Source: Acinetobacter courvalinii (GTDB lineage: Bacteria > Pseudomonadota > Gammaproteobacteria > Pseudomonadales > Moraxellaceae). Taken from it: a stretch of 64,000 bases of DNA. The position numbers and the translations under genes were made by a program. The notes under the pieces are model-generated. The model made no database searches, was not told the origin of the DNA, and saw only the letters and a program-made list of their open reading frames with translations. The stretch spans positions 1,442,739 to 1,506,738 of the forward strand of contig NZ_BMDA01000001.1 in assembly GCF_014635545.1 (NCBI RefSeq), read 5' to 3'. Positions 25,331 to 35,668 of this stretch are shown here, piece after piece (positions within the stretch are counted from its first letter, which is position 1; each line of letters opens with the position of its first letter).

Positions 25331-27400
25331 CTAAGGCTTCAATTGAATATTGTGCAATTCCGCATCAAAAGTGTCTACCAGACTTTTAATCGTCGGTTCT
25401 TGATGTAACAACTCGACAGCACGATTAAAGGCTTTTTGCTTACGTTGATTCTGCATCAACAACGGCGTATTTGAGTCCACTGCACCGTATTGCACATTAA
25501 AATGGGTTTGTGGCCATTGCGCTTTTAAGGCATCTTCCAATCCATGCTGTAACTGTGACAGCATGCCTTCATATTCCTGAGGAATCACCAGAACGCAGGC
25601 GCCGTTAATTTGCCCTTGCATTACCCCATGCTGTGCCAACTCCTGTACGGCAGGTGAAAGCTGGCTGGTTCTAAACCAGTATTCCCATTTTTCCAGATTC
25701 CACTCATCCTCCAAAGTCTGCTCACGCAACTTGAGAATCTCTTGTGGCATTAAATCGTCTGATATTGCTGGAGCAGCAGTCACTACGCTTGTGGTTGTTG
25801 CAACCACAGTGTCTACAACCTGTTGCTTGGTAACAGAAGACTCTGCTTCCACTACAGGTTGCGGTTCAAGCTGCAGCTCATCTACGGGAGCAGAAGTTTC
25901 AACATTTTCTTCAACCGGGAAAATCAGAACTTCTTCCGAATCGGTAATACTCGATTGAACCATTTCTGTCTGTACTGAAGTTTCCAGTCCGATCAACTGG
26001 CCCGCTTCTGCATCAAACACCATCAGGTTACTATCTGATTTCAGATTACTATCTGGTTTTTGCGCAACAGGTTCAGGTTCAGGTTCAGGTTCAGGTTCAG
26101 GTTCAGGTTCAGGTTCAGGTTCAGGTTCAGGTTCAGGTTCAGGTTCAGGTTCAGGTTCAGGTTCAGGTTCAGGTTCAGGTTCAGGTTCAGGTTCAGCATT
26201 AACCGCTTCTTGCTGAACCGCAAGATGATTTTCTGTATTTACATGTTGTACTGGTTGCTGAACTTCTGCTGCAATCTGGGTTACAGGCGTTGCACTTACA
26301 GTGACTTCATTCAAGCTCATCGGTCTAAATGCCAATAAGCGTAACACTGTCATTTCAAAGCCTTGCTCTTGCGTCACCGCCAGCTGTAATTCTGCCCGCC
26401 CTTTGCATGCAATTTGATAATAAAGCTGTAAGTCTTGGGCAGAAACCGTCTTAGAAAGCTGTAAAATTTTCTGATTGATTTCTTCACTATACTTCAGCGC
26501 AAGATCTGGCAAGTATTGCAACAAAGCCAGTTCATGTAAGGTTGAAACCAGTTGATCCAGCACCAGAGATACATCGAGGGCTTGCTGTCTAAATTGTAGA
26601 AGTAGCTGACTGACACGCGCTTGCTGATTTTGATGAATCGCCAGAATCAGGTCGTAAATAATGGTTCGGTCAATCAAGCCCAACATGTCTTTAACATCTT
26701 GGTGATGGACTGCGCCTTGACCATAGGCAATTGCCTGATCGGTTAATGACAGTGCATCACGTAAGGAGCCTTGTGCAGACTCGGCAATTTGCCAAATCGC
26801 ATCCTGATCCGCGTCTATCTGTTCTTTATTCAGAATTGCAGTTAAATGTTCAGTAATTTCATCGACAGCTAACGGGCGCAGAGTAAATTGCAGACAACGC
26901 GAAATCACGGTAATCGGTAATTTTTGTGGATCTGTGGTTGCGAACAGGAATTTGACATGCTCAGGCGGTTCTTCCAAAGTCTTTAACAAGGCATTGAATG
27001 AATGCGTTGAAAGCATGTGCACTTCATCGATCAGGTAGACCTTGAAACGACCTTGCGTTGGCGCATAAGGAACATTGTCGAGTAACTCACGGGTATCTTC
27101 CACTTTGGTCCGTGACGCCGCATCGATTTCGATCAAGTCGATAAAGCGGCCTTCATTCACCGCCTTACAAGTGGTGCATACTTCACACGGCGTTGAGGTG
27201 ACACCGGTTTCACAGTTTAAGCATTTGGCCAAAATACGGGCAATCGTGGTTTTCCCCACGCCACGCGTTCCTGTAAACAAGTAAGCATGATGCAAACGAC
27301 CGCGTTCCAATGCGCTGGTTAACGCACGAGAAACATGGTTTTGCCCCACTAACTCATTGAAATTACGTGGACGGTATTTTCTTGCCAGTACTTGATACAT
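25331..27400 (-). CDS. dnaX: DNA polymerase III subunit tau/gamma
   Basis: A 689-residue clamp-loader ATPase. [20 protein letters not shown], Walker [10 protein letters not shown], the zinc site CLNCETG-x5-CEVCTTC, Walker B DEVHMLS and the SRC sensor loop occupy the first 370 residues. The ATG at 27400 follows AAGGAG, better than the 22-codon longer frame. Between the clamp-loader and the tau-specific C-terminus lies a run of 21 Glu-Pro units followed by acidic linker. The C-terminal 140 residues carry the polymerase-binding part. I saw no AAAAAAG slippery site, so gamma formation by frameshift is not evident. Confidence 0.95.
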   Translation of the reverse strand: MYQVLARKYRPRNFNELVGQNHVSRALTSALERGRLHHAYLFTGTRGVGKTTIARILAKCLNCETGVTSTPCEVCTTCKAVNEGRFIDLIEIDAASRTKVEDTRELLDNVPYAPTQGRFKVYLIDEVHMLSTHSFNALLKTLEEPPEHVKFLFATTDPQKLPITVISRCLQFTLRPLAVDEITEHLTAILNKEQIDADQDAIWQIAESAQGSLRDALSLTDQAIAYGQGAVHHQDVKDMLGLIDRTIIYDLILAIHQNQQARVSQLLLQFRQQALDVSLVLDQLVSTLHELALLQYLPDLALKYSEEINQKILQLSKTVSAQDLQLYYQIACKGRAELQLAVTQEQGFEMTVLRLLAFRPMSLNEVTVSATPVTQIAAEVQQPVQHVNTENHLAVQQEAVNAEPEPEPEPEPEPEPEPEPEPEPEPEPEPEPEPEPEPEPEPEPVAQKPDSNLKSDSNLMVFDAEAGQLIGLETSVQTEMVQSSITDSEEVLIFPVEENVETSAPVDELQLEPQPVVEAESSVTKQQVVDTVVATTTSVVTAAPAISDDLMPQEILKLREQTLEDEWNLEKWEYWFRTSQLSPAVQELAQHGVMQGQINGACVLVIPQEYEGMLSQLQHGLEDALKAQWPQTHFNVQYGAVDSNTPLLMQNQRKQKAFNRAVELLHQEPTIKSLVDTFDAELHNIQLKP
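26071..26196. repeat. 21 tandem copies of the hexamer GTTCAG within dnaX
   Basis: Perfect head-to-tail hexamer repeat, 126 bases, coding for Glu-Pro on the minus strand. Each unit is two codons, so slippage keeps the frame. No sequence variation between units, which points to recent expansion. Confidence 0.95.
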
Positions 27401-27592
27401 GTATGCTCCTTTTCGCCTGTTAAGCATACTGTTTTTTTGAAAGACTGTGAACGAATACGCGTTCAATTGATCAAGATTAAGTACTTTATCTGATCTTTTC
27501 TGTGGTTTTCATCACTTTCATACAAGACTTGCACCAATATTCAACTCAAGGGACAATACACACCAATTTAAATGTTGTTGGTTTCATTTCCC

Positions 27593-28753
27593 ATGTCTCA
27601 ATCTTTAGCGGTACTCGGCGGCATTACCGCAGAACAGTTTCTTAATGAATATTGGCAAAAAAAACCTTTACTGGTTCGTAACGCCATGCCTGAAATTATT
27701 GGCCTATTAGAACCAGCGGACGTACAAGAGCTGGCGCTGGAAGAACATGTCACGGCCCGTCTGATTCGTCAAAAAAACAAGAATCCAAATGAATGGCATG
27801 TCAAGTCTTCACCACTCACCAAAGGCGACTTCCAGAAATTACCTAATCTATGGACACTACTGGTTCAAGCCGTTGACCATTACTCCTTCGATATTGCTGA
27901 GTTATGGAAAAAATTTCCGTTTATCCCGCAATGGCGTCGTGATGACATCATGGTGTCTTATGCGCCCAAAGGCGGTTCTGTTGGAAAACACTTCGATTTT
28001 TATGATGTGTTCCTGATCCAGGGTCACGGTCACCGTCGCTGGCAACTTGGTCAGATGTGTGACGAATCAACCCAGTTCATTGCTGACCAGCCGTTAAAGC
28101 TTTTGGCTGACATGGATGTGCATTTTGATGAGGTACTCGCACCGGGCGACTTACTTTATGTCCCACCCGGTCTATCACATTACGGCGTTGCTGAAGATGA
28201 TTGCTTAACCTTTTCCTTTGGTTTCCGTATGCCAAATCTTTCTGAAATGATTGATCAGGTCAGCGATAAATTTGCAGAAAACACCCTGCTCAAGAATCCA
28301 TTGGCAGATATCTCACGTCAACAGACAGCACATCTAGGTGAAATTAATAGCACTGAGTTTGCTTATTTAAAAACCCAACTCCTAGACTACCTCACTCAAG
28401 CACCTGAGTTTGATGCCGCCATCATGGCCTACATGAGTGAAGCAAGCTATCCAAACAATATTCCTGAACCTGAAGAAGTAGATGCGAATGATGTGGCGGA
28501 AGTGATTGATGCAGATTACCAGATTATTTTAGAACCTGCTTCAAGATTGCTTTACCGGAAACAAGGCGATTCTTTTGAATTTTGGGCCAATGGCGATACG
28601 GTTTGTATCTCGGCAGCGTTCATGCCTTATTTAAAACAAATTGCAGATGGTGAAAGCCTATTACTGGATGAACGTTTTAATGAAGCAGATATTCTGGTAG
28701 ACATCGCATTGTTACTTAACAATGCCATTGTAATGCTATTACCGCCAAATTAA
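27593..28753 (+). CDS. JmjC-type ribosomal-protein arginine hydroxylase (RoxA/YcfD-like)
   Basis: A 386-residue 2-oxoglutarate/Fe(II) oxygenase. The facial triad is His133-x-Asp135 (GKHFDFYD) and His196 (PPGLSHYG). EYWQKKPLLVRNA at the N-terminus and the C-terminal winged-helix part match RoxA, which hydroxylates an arginine of ribosomal protein L16. The start is uncertain: neither ATG 27572 nor 27593 has a strong ribosome site; the latter gives the family's usual N-terminus. Confidence 0.88.
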   Translation: MSQSLAVLGGITAEQFLNEYWQKKPLLVRNAMPEIIGLLEPADVQELALEEHVTARLIRQKNKNPNEWHVKSSPLTKGDFQKLPNLWTLLVQAVDHYSFDIAELWKKFPFIPQWRRDDIMVSYAPKGGSVGKHFDFYDVFLIQGHGHRRWQLGQMCDESTQFIADQPLKLLADMDVHFDEVLAPGDLLYVPPGLSHYGVAEDDCLTFSFGFRMPNLSEMIDQVSDKFAENTLLKNPLADISRQQTAHLGEINSTEFAYLKTQLLDYLTQAPEFDAAIMAYMSEASYPNNIPEPEEVDANDVAEVIDADYQIILEPASRLLYRKQGDSFEFWANGDTVCISAAFMPYLKQIADGESLLLDERFNEADILVDIALLLNNAIVMLLPPN

Positions 28754-28776
28754 TCCATATCTCCTCAAACATTCTG

Positions 28777-28806
28777 GCCCGATAGAGAAGCCTTTTCTCT
28801 TTCGGG
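28777..28806 (+). terminator. Hairpin after the RoxA-like gene
   Basis: GCCCGATAGAGA pairs with TCTCTTTCGGGC with one mismatch. No T tract follows, so it may be an RNA-stabilising or Rho-linked structure. Confidence 0.4.
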
Positions 28807-28964
28807 CGACGCCAATGAAAGCCCCTAAAAATAAATCCCTACTTTTTATATTGATTACATTTTACTGCTTGAATAAAGTCGTTTTTTAAATAGACTCAAA
28901 TTAATTCATTACAAAAAAATATTGAATAGAAACCATGCTTATATAACTGCAAGGAGTATCACTT

Positions 28965-30020
28965 GTGTTTAAAAAAATATTAGGTTTTTCTTTTCTTGCC
29001 ACTGCATTGATCTTGCAAACGAGCCATGCCTGTACCCGTGCGGTTTATCTCGGAAATAATGATCATATTATTACTGCCCGATCGATGGACTGGAAAGTGG
29101 ATGTCGGTACCAACCTGTGGATTTTACCCAGCGGCGTAGTTAGAGACAGCAATGCCGGCCCTAAATCGCTGAAATGGAAAGCCAAGTATGGCAGTGTGAT
29201 TGCCACAGGCTATGATATTTCCACTACAGACGGCATGAATGAAGCCGGATTGGTCGCTAATGTTTTATGGCTGGTTGAATCTGAATATCCCGATACCAAA
29301 CACTCGAATAAACCGCAGCTGAGCATTTCTGCCTGGGCGCAATATGTACTGGATAATTATGCGACTGTCGCCGAGGCTGTCAACGCATTAGAAAAACAAC
29401 CTTTTGACCTGATTACCGACAGTGTGCCAGGTGAACAGCGTCTTGCCACCTTGCATTTATCCATTTCAGATAAGACCGGAGACAGTGCAATCATTGAGTA
29501 CATTGGTGGCAAACAAGTGATTCATCATAATAAAAAATATCAGGTTATGACCAATTCACCCACCTTTGATCAACAACTTGCATTAAACAGCTACTGGCAG
29601 CAAATTGGAGGAACGGTGATGCTACCTGGTACTAACCGCGCAGCTGACCGTTTTGCCCGTGCCTCTTTTTATATCAATGCCATTCCCAAAAATGACAATC
29701 CTAAAGATGCTATTGCCTCGGTGTTTAGTGTTATTCGTAATGCCTCCGTACCTTATGGACTAAATACCGTAGAAGAACCGAATATTTCTTCTACCCGCTG
29801 GAGAACGGTCGCGGACCATAAACAGCAACTTTACTTCTTTGAATCTGCGGTTTCACCCAATGTGTTCTGGGTAGATTTAAAGAAAATCAACTTTAAAGAT
29901 GGTTTAACGCGTAAACTTGATCTTGGAAAAGATCAACAAAATACCTTTGCTGGTGATGCCACCAATCAATTTAAAATATCAAAACCATTTGAATTTCTTG
30001 GCCCACAACTACACCATTAA
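28965..30020 (+). CDS. Choloylglycine hydrolase / penicillin V acylase family (Ntn hydrolase), periplasmic
   Basis: A 351-residue protein. A signal peptide ends at SHA, exposing Cys23 (CTRAVYLG) as the N-terminal nucleophile of the Ntn fold. ARSMDWK supplies the conserved Arg and Asp, MTNSPTFDQQL the Asn region, and NRAADRFARASFY the later Arg. Family members cleave linear amides such as bile-salt conjugates, penicillin V or acyl-homoserine lactones. Starts at GTG with AAGGAG eight bases upstream. A lipoprotein gene follows 25 bases later, probably cotranscribed. Confidence 0.88.
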   Translation: MFKKILGFSFLATALILQTSHACTRAVYLGNNDHIITARSMDWKVDVGTNLWILPSGVVRDSNAGPKSLKWKAKYGSVIATGYDISTTDGMNEAGLVANVLWLVESEYPDTKHSNKPQLSISAWAQYVLDNYATVAEAVNALEKQPFDLITDSVPGEQRLATLHLSISDKTGDSAIIEYIGGKQVIHHNKKYQVMTNSPTFDQQLALNSYWQQIGGTVMLPGTNRAADRFARASFYINAIPKNDNPKDAIASVFSVIRNASVPYGLNTVEEPNISSTRWRTVADHKQQLYFFESAVSPNVFWVDLKKINFKDGLTRKLDLGKDQQNTFAGDATNQFKISKPFEFLGPQLHH

Positions 30021-30045
30021 TACTAAATCCTAGAGAGTTGAAAAC

Positions 30046-30558
30046 ATGAAAAAAACCTTAAGTTTAATGAGCCTTTGTCTTGTGATGAGCGGATGCTCGA
30101 CCTTGCCCGACCCTACTACACAATCAACAGGTAATTTGGCGACAGCAGGCTCTTTAAACTGTAAAGCAAACGAACTTTGCCCCAATGTCTTTGTGGAATG
30201 GGATCAGCAACAGAAACAACAATTAAGAGTCGAGACGGTGCTCAACAGCAGCTATGACTACTATGATATTAAAGCGATTACCTTCCTGCTTGATGGCAAA
30301 GCATTTTCATATCCGGCGACTGGCCCAACCCAGCAGAAAAATATTAATCGCCTAATTCCAAGACGCTCTTCAAACAGTTTTATTGTTCCGAGCTCGTTTC
30401 TATATGAACTCAGCAAAGCTCAACAGGTCGAGCTTTCAATCGAAACCGACAAAGGGAATATTCAGCGTTCAGTTTATGCACCAAACCAGCCATCAATGCT
30501 CTATCAAAATTTTGTCAAGTTGATCGCTGGTCTACCAACGTCTGCTAACAAATCGTAA
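30046..30558 (+). CDS. Hypothetical lipoprotein downstream of the Ntn hydrolase
   Basis: A 170-residue protein with lipobox VMSGC (Cys17). The mature domain is beta-rich with two close Cys (LNCKANELC) that may pair. AGAGAG precedes the ATG. Linked by short spacing to the acylase gene, so it may act with it at the outer membrane. No family recognised. Confidence 0.7.
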   Translation: MKKTLSLMSLCLVMSGCSTLPDPTTQSTGNLATAGSLNCKANELCPNVFVEWDQQQKQQLRVETVLNSSYDYYDIKAITFLLDGKAFSYPATGPTQQKNINRLIPRRSSNSFIVPSSFLYELSKAQQVELSIETDKGNIQRSVYAPNQPSMLYQNFVKLIAGLPTSANKS

Positions 30559-30576
30559 AAAAGAAAATTATACGAT

Positions 30577-30617
30577 TAAAGTCAGTTATTTATTTTAACT
30601 AAAATAACTGACTTTTA
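30577..30617 (+). terminator. Rho-independent terminator
   Basis: AAAGTCAGTTATTT paired with AAAATAACTGACTTT, followed by T-rich sequence. Ends the acylase-lipoprotein unit. Confidence 0.8.
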
Positions 30618-31036
30618 AATATTACAGTTTTATTAAAAATTCGGATTCAGAATCAATTTTCAAAAAGATCTCTGTGAGAATTAAATAAGCCATATCAAAC
30701 AACAATTAAACTCTTCTCATTATTTTCCAAACGATAAAGATTATTTGTATCACAGCACATATCTTGTAAAAACAATTAGATGAATTATCACCCATTCATT
30801 ACCCTCCCTGATTTTATTTAAAACTTCGTCTAAATAAACTAATTCCAGATTATTTCTTAAATATTCATATCTTTAATTTTTATACTACCCTTGAAAAGAA
30901 AGCCTGAAGGATCAATTAAATAAATAATATTATTTTTCCCTATGATATTTTTTAAATACCATGTAGAATCCCAGCGAAAATTGCATGATGAAATGCAACT
31001 TGGTGCTCTTGGTGATGGGCTAACTTGAGGCGTTAT
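30618..31036. other. Intergenic, AT-rich
   Basis: No ORF or structure beyond the terminator. Presumably holds the tetR-type gene's promoter. Confidence 0.5.
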
Positions 31037-31603
31037 ATGTCAAAAAAAGAAGATATTATTAACACTGCATTAAGACTTTTTAATTCGCACAGTTACAACT
31101 CGATTGGCGTCGATCGTATTATCAGTGAATCTGGCGTTGCAAAGATGACTTTTTATAAATACTTTCCATCAAAGGAAAAGCTGATTGAAGAGTGTCTGAT
31201 ACAACGTAATATCAACCTTCAGGCCTCTTTGAATGCAACTTTGGCGGAGTGTGACCAGTCAGATCACCTGAGCCAGCTTAAGGCGATTTTTCAATGGTAT
31301 GCTGCATGGTTCAATAGTGAAGACTTCAATGGATGCATGTTCCAGAAAGCTTTAGAAGAAGTCATCAAAATCTATCCATCGACCTTGCAACCTGCAACCC
31401 AATACAAGATCTGGTTAACTGCACTGGTGCAAAACTTGCTGACCAATCTCGAAATTCACAATCCGACTCATCTCGCCACGCTGATTGTCAGCATTCTGGA
31501 TGGGATGACGATTCAAGCCCATGTCAACAGACATTCCGTTGAGATGAATGAATACTGGAAGCGTGTTGAGCATCTAATCAATTTTGAAAAAGAATTTGCA
31601 TAA
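31037..31603 (+). CDS. TetR/AcrR-family regulator
   Basis: A 188-residue repressor. Helix-turn-helix at residues about 20-50 (SYNSIGVDRIISESGVAKMTFYKYFPSKEKLIEE). This subgroup (GVDRII, AKMTFY) regulates oxidoreductase or efflux genes. GAGG lies six bases before the ATG, favouring it over the start four codons earlier. No target gene adjoins; a possible operator palindrome lies at 31798. Confidence 0.88.
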   Translation: MSKKEDIINTALRLFNSHSYNSIGVDRIISESGVAKMTFYKYFPSKEKLIEECLIQRNINLQASLNATLAECDQSDHLSQLKAIFQWYAAWFNSEDFNGCMFQKALEEVIKIYPSTLQPATQYKIWLTALVQNLLTNLEIHNPTHLATLIVSILDGMTIQAHVNRHSVEMNEYWKRVEHLINFEKEFA

Positions 31604-32164
31604 GCCTGGTTATCCCTTTATGAATAAGGGGATAATCATTCATTAAATTTAAGCAGAATCTGAATAAAGAATTGAAAAAAATAAAGCGTGATTTATAATT
31701 ATTATTGTGGCTCACGCTTGCGTCTGAGTGTAAAAAGAATAATAAGTATTATTACCCTCTGGAGGTTGTACTTTCGTACTCCCAATCCTTCTTATGCAGA
31801 CAGATCGTTCTGTCTTGTTTTCTATTATATATACTTTCTATTAAAGCACAATCTTTTTTTCAATATTTTTATATTTGTTAAATATATTAAGCACTTAATT
31901 TTATTTTACAGTTTAACTAAAGAATAGCTTGGCCTAAAAACTGGCCTAATTCTCAAAATGCGACAAAAAACACATTTAATCACCATAAAAATAACTAAAG
32001 CACACTATTCCCAAGAATCAAGAAAAGCACCACATTTTGAATTGCTTTATCAATTTTACTTATATGTATTTTCATTAAAAACCATTGCAATTATGCAGTT
32101 TTACTACAATTTTCTCCTATGCTGACTTTATACTAGCCACGGCTGTAACGTAACGAGTGTAAGT
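31604..32164. other. Intergenic with an operator-like palindrome
   Basis: No credible CDS; the 79-codon frame inside is mostly low-complexity Phe/Tyr/Ile from AT-rich DNA. It contains an 18-base palindrome (31798-31815) followed by TATATATAC, and short hairpins such as GTACTTTCGTAC. It looks like the leftover control region of a lost gene. Confidence 0.5.
31798..31815. promoter_or_regulatory. Palindrome AGACAG-N6-CTGTCT
   Basis: Perfect six-base arms with central ATCGTT, about 200 bases past the TetR gene. The arms share AGACAG with the operator-like repeats at 23030. Plausible TetR-family operator, with no gene immediately downstream. Confidence 0.45.
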
Positions 32165-32476
32165 ATGCAAAAGGATTTTGAAATCGACGCAATGAGAGAA
32201 TCAGCAGGTACAATCGTCAATGTACTTAAATCTCTCGCCAATACCGATCGGTTAATTATTTTGTGTCATTTAGCTAAACAAGAGCTGAATGTTTCACAGA
32301 TTGAGGAGATTACGCAAATCTTCCAACCTACCCTGTCTCAACAGCTAATGATGCTACGGAAAAGCAATGCAGTGTCTACCCGCCGTGATGGTAAACAAAT
32401 TTTTTACTCCATTCTCGATCCGAAATTAAAAGCAATTTTAAATACCTTGTATGAACATTATTGCCCTCAAGCATAA
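32165..32476 (+). CDS. ArsR-fold regulator of the BigR/SqrR sulfide-sensor type
   Basis: A 103-residue winged-helix protein with LANTDRLIILCHLAKQELNVSQIEE and recognition helix TLSQQLMMLR. Cys34 and Cys100 are 66 residues apart, the same separation as the Cys pairs of SqrR (41/107) and BigR (42/108), which form a polysulfide bridge on sensing reactive sulfur. The metal-binding CVC of ArsR is absent. A SulP transporter gene follows 86 bases downstream, so it is the probable target. Confidence 0.8.
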   Translation: MQKDFEIDAMRESAGTIVNVLKSLANTDRLIILCHLAKQELNVSQIEEITQIFQPTLSQQLMMLRKSNAVSTRRDGKQIFYSILDPKLKAILNTLYEHYCPQA

Positions 32477-32561
32477 TTTTTGAGGAAATTACAATCAGCA
32501 TCAGTTTCTTTAGCATTTTTTCTGCATAATATATATGAATTTATGATTTAGACTATGATGC

Positions 32562-34262
32562 ATGAAATTGTTCAACCAAAATGTTTCCAGACTTTTTCCT
32601 GCACGAAAATGGCTAAGTGAATATCAGTTTTCAAGCTTTAAGTCGGACTTAATTGCCGCGCTTATTGTGCTGGCAATGCTGGTACCCCAAGGTATGGCCT
32701 ATGCTATGCTGGCTGGGTTGCCACCAGTTATGGGGATATACGCCAGTATATTGCCCATGATTGTTTATGCCTTTACCGGAACCAGTACAACGCTGTCCAT
32801 AGGGCCCGTTGCCATTATTTCCATGATGGTCTTTGCTGCATTAAATCCACTATTTCCCGTAGGCTCTACCGCTTATATTGAAGCTGCCTGCCTACTGGCG
32901 CTTTTGGTGGGTATCATTTCGATGATTCTGGGGCTATTACGTTTCGGATTCCTAATCCAGTTAATTAGTCATCCGGTGATTCAGAGTTTTATCATTGCAT
33001 CGGCGCTGTTAATCGCTTTGGGACAATTCAAGTTTCTACTCGACATTCCCTTAAAAGCCACCAACATTCCAGAATTTATAGTCAGCTTATCTCAAAATTT
33101 TCACCGGATCACAGTTTCAGGAATGAGCTTTGGCCTGCTCTCGGTATTGTTACTTTTTTTGCTTCCCAAATTTATCCGCTCGGAATTCCTCAACAAAGTC
33201 CTGCCTCTGCTTCTGGTCGTCTGCTCCATTGTCTTACTCAGCCTTTGGAGTGAAAATAATCTGGGCATTCAAACCGTAGGGATCATTCCGACAGGTTTAC
33301 CTGGCTTACAGTTTCCAACATGGAACCTCAGTTTAGTCCAGCAACTGTTACCCAGCGCTTTTATGATTGCCATGATTAGTTTTGTTGAATCACTGGCCAT
33401 TGCTCAAGCCACCGCTTTGCAAAAACGCGATGATTTAAATAGTAATCAGGAACTGATTGCTTTAGGTCTGGCAAATATTGTTGCTGGTGTAAATTCAGGT
33501 TTTGCGGTATCGGGCAGCTTATCCCGTACTGTGGTCAATGCCGATGCAGGTGCAAAGACCCCAATTGCGGGTGTACTTTCTTCATTGTTCATGATCGCTG
33601 TGAGCTTATATTTTACGGGATTTTTCCAAAATTTACCTTTAGCTGTGCTGGCTGCAACCATTTTTGTTTCCATCTGGAAGCTGGTTCGCCTGAGCCCCTT
33701 TATTGAAACCTGGAAATATTCAAAAGCCGATGGTCTCGCCATGTGGGCAACATTTTTTGGCGTCACCTGTATTGATATCTCGACAGGATTGATTATTGGT
33801 ATTATTTTAACCTTTGTTCTATTACTGTGGAAAATTAGCCGACCGCATATTGCAGTGATTGGTCTGATTGAAGGGACCCAGCATTTCAGAAATGTGTCAC
33901 GCTATGATGTCATTACGACCCCAACCGTGGTGGCTTTTCGTGTAGATGAAAATCTGACCTTTTTAAACGCACATGTGTTAAAAGGTCATGTGATTACAGA
34001 AGTCAGTCAAAATGCAGAGCTACAACATGTGGTAATCAATTGCTCAAGTATTAGCAATATTGACCTGAGTGCTTTAGAAATGCTGGAAGATCTTAACCGT
34101 GAATTAGCACAGTTAAATATTCAACTGCATTTGTCAGAAGTGAAAAGTTTTGTGATGGACCGGCTGGTTAAATCTGAACTGACCACGCAACTCACAGGCC
34201 AGATTTTTCTATCACATTATCAAGCAATACAAACACTTTCGCCTGATATGCTTGTAGAATAA
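32562..34262 (+). CDS. SulP-family anion transporter with STAS domain
   Basis: A 566-residue inner-membrane protein. The N-terminal block has PQGMAYAMLAGLPPVMGIYAS, the SulP signature, and the helical core continues to about residue 430; the C-terminal STAS domain follows (VVINCSSISNIDLSALEMLEDL). Members move sulfate, bicarbonate or other anions by proton or sodium coupling. The BigR/SqrR-like regulator in front suggests sulfur-compound control. No strong ribosome site is visible before the ATG. Confidence 0.9.
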   Translation: MKLFNQNVSRLFPARKWLSEYQFSSFKSDLIAALIVLAMLVPQGMAYAMLAGLPPVMGIYASILPMIVYAFTGTSTTLSIGPVAIISMMVFAALNPLFPVGSTAYIEAACLLALLVGIISMILGLLRFGFLIQLISHPVIQSFIIASALLIALGQFKFLLDIPLKATNIPEFIVSLSQNFHRITVSGMSFGLLSVLLLFLLPKFIRSEFLNKVLPLLLVVCSIVLLSLWSENNLGIQTVGIIPTGLPGLQFPTWNLSLVQQLLPSAFMIAMISFVESLAIAQATALQKRDDLNSNQELIALGLANIVAGVNSGFAVSGSLSRTVVNADAGAKTPIAGVLSSLFMIAVSLYFTGFFQNLPLAVLAATIFVSIWKLVRLSPFIETWKYSKADGLAMWATFFGVTCIDISTGLIIGIILTFVLLLWKISRPHIAVIGLIEGTQHFRNVSRYDVITTPTVVAFRVDENLTFLNAHVLKGHVITEVSQNAELQHVVINCSSISNIDLSALEMLEDLNRELAQLNIQLHLSEVKSFVMDRLVKSELTTQLTGQIFLSHYQAIQTLSPDMLVE

Positions 34263-34425
34263 ACAATTTTACCGGATTATTTTTTATACAAAAGGATGTG
34301 TCATGTTTTCCTAATTTTTTTTTAAAAACATTGTCTTAATTTTTTCAATATTTTTAAAGTAATTGAATTGCAAAAAAAATTTTATTATTCACGGTTCTTA
34401 GGTATAGAATACCGCGCTTGTTTAA

Positions 34426-34452
34426 CCTTAAACCGTGCATAGGTTTATAAGG
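34426..34452 (+). promoter_or_regulatory. Hairpin covering the sstT ribosome site
   Basis: CCTTAAACC pairs with GGTTTATAAGG with a small bulge; the 3' arm contains the AAGG ribosome site seven bases before the sstT ATG. Could tune translation. Confidence 0.4.
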
Positions 34453-34459
34453 CCTTTAT

Positions 34460-35662
34460 ATGTTTAATGTATTGTCTCGCTTGAGTTTAGTTAGCAAAAT
34501 TATTATCGCTATTTTTCTAGGGATCGGAGTAGCTCTGCTCTTTCCTAACTTTACACCCTATTTAAGTTTATTGGGTGAATTATTCATTAAAGCATTAAAG
34601 TCTGTTGCACCGATTTTAGTTTTTGTTTTAGTCCTTTCTTCGATTGCAAATTTCCAGATCGGACAGCACTCTAATATCAGACCTGTTCTGGTGTTGTATC
34701 TGGTGGGAATGCTGCTGGCGGCATTTAGTGCAGTAGCAGCAAGCGTGATGTTTCCAAGCCAGCTATTTTTACACTTACCTGCTGAAAGTGGACTTCAGGC
34801 GCCTGGTAGCCTGGCAGAAATTTTAAAGAATTTACTTTTAAGTTTTATTGCCAACCCTGTTCAAGCCATTGGTGAAGCCAACTTTATCGGTATTCTGGCA
34901 TGGGCAATCGGCTTAGGCCTAGCTTTACGTCATAGTTCGGATGCCACCAAACAGGTATTGACTGATGTTGCCGATGCGGTGAATAAGATCATTCATACCG
35001 TGATTGGATTTGCCCCAATCGGCATTTTTGGTCTGGTTGCGGTGACCTTCGCAGATGCAGGCTTGGCGACATTACAAAGCTATGCACATCTCTTGTTCGT
35101 ATTAATTGGGACCATGTTGTTTGTCGCGCTGGTGATCAACCCGATCTTGGTTGCGATTACCATGAAAGCCAATCCCTATCCGCTGGTATTTACCTGTCTC
35201 AAAGAAAGTGGCATCACCGCATTCTTTACCCGTAGCTCTGCAGCCAATATTCCGGTGAATCTGGATCTGGCACAACGTTTAGGCGTAAACGAGGCAACAG
35301 CAAGTGTATCTATCCCACTTGGTGCGACTATTAACATGGCAGGTGCTGCCGTGACCATTACGGTACTTACCCTTGCGGCCGTGCATACTTTAGGTATTCC
35401 TGTTGACCTAAGCACGATGATTATTTTATCTGTGGTTGCTGCTATTTCTGCCTGTGGGGCCTCAGGCGTTGCGGGTGGCTCTTTGCTCCTGATCCCTGTT
35501 GCTTGTAGCCTGTTTGGTATATCATCTGAAGTTGCAATGCAAATCGTTGCGATTGGTATGATTATCAGTGTATTGCAGGATTCAACAGAAACAGCGCTAA
35601 ACTCATCAACCGATGTCCTCTTTACCGCTGCTGTAGATTTTAGAGACCGTCAAAACCCATAG
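34460..35662 (+). CDS. sstT: Serine/threonine:sodium symporter
   Basis: A 400-residue dicarboxylate/amino-acid:cation symporter family protein close to E. coli Sst[38 protein letters not shown] and [25 protein letters not shown] are its signature re-entrant loops. Imports serine and threonine with sodium. Followed within six bases by the DUF1275 gene, so an operon is likely. Confidence 0.92.
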   Translation: MFNVLSRLSLVSKIIIAIFLGIGVALLFPNFTPYLSLLGELFIKALKSVAPILVFVLVLSSIANFQIGQHSNIRPVLVLYLVGMLLAAFSAVAASVMFPSQLFLHLPAESGLQAPGSLAEILKNLLLSFIANPVQAIGEANFIGILAWAIGLGLALRHSSDATKQVLTDVADAVNKIIHTVIGFAPIGIFGLVAVTFADAGLATLQSYAHLLFVLIGTMLFVALVINPILVAITMKANPYPLVFTCLKESGITAFFTRSSAANIPVNLDLAQRLGVNEATASVSIPLGATINMAGAAVTITVLTLAAVHTLGIPVDLSTMIILSVVAAISACGASGVAGGSLLLIPVACSLFGISSEVAMQIVAIGMIISVLQDSTETALNSSTDVLFTAAVDFRDRQNP

Positions 35663-35668
35663 GTATAT

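Noticed and set aside
26060-26338. Long Arg-Phe and Leu-Asn repeat frames opposite and across dnaX
   Set aside because: Frame shadows of the hexamer repeat; dnaX is clearly the coding strand.
25331-27400. Programmed frameshift in dnaX to make gamma
   Set aside because: No AAAAAAG-type slippery heptamer with downstream structure was seen around the expected position.
31688-31927. 79-codon plus-strand frame rich in Phe, Tyr and Ile
   Set aside because: Arises from AT-rich intergenic DNA, overlaps an operator-like palindrome and lacks a ribosome site.
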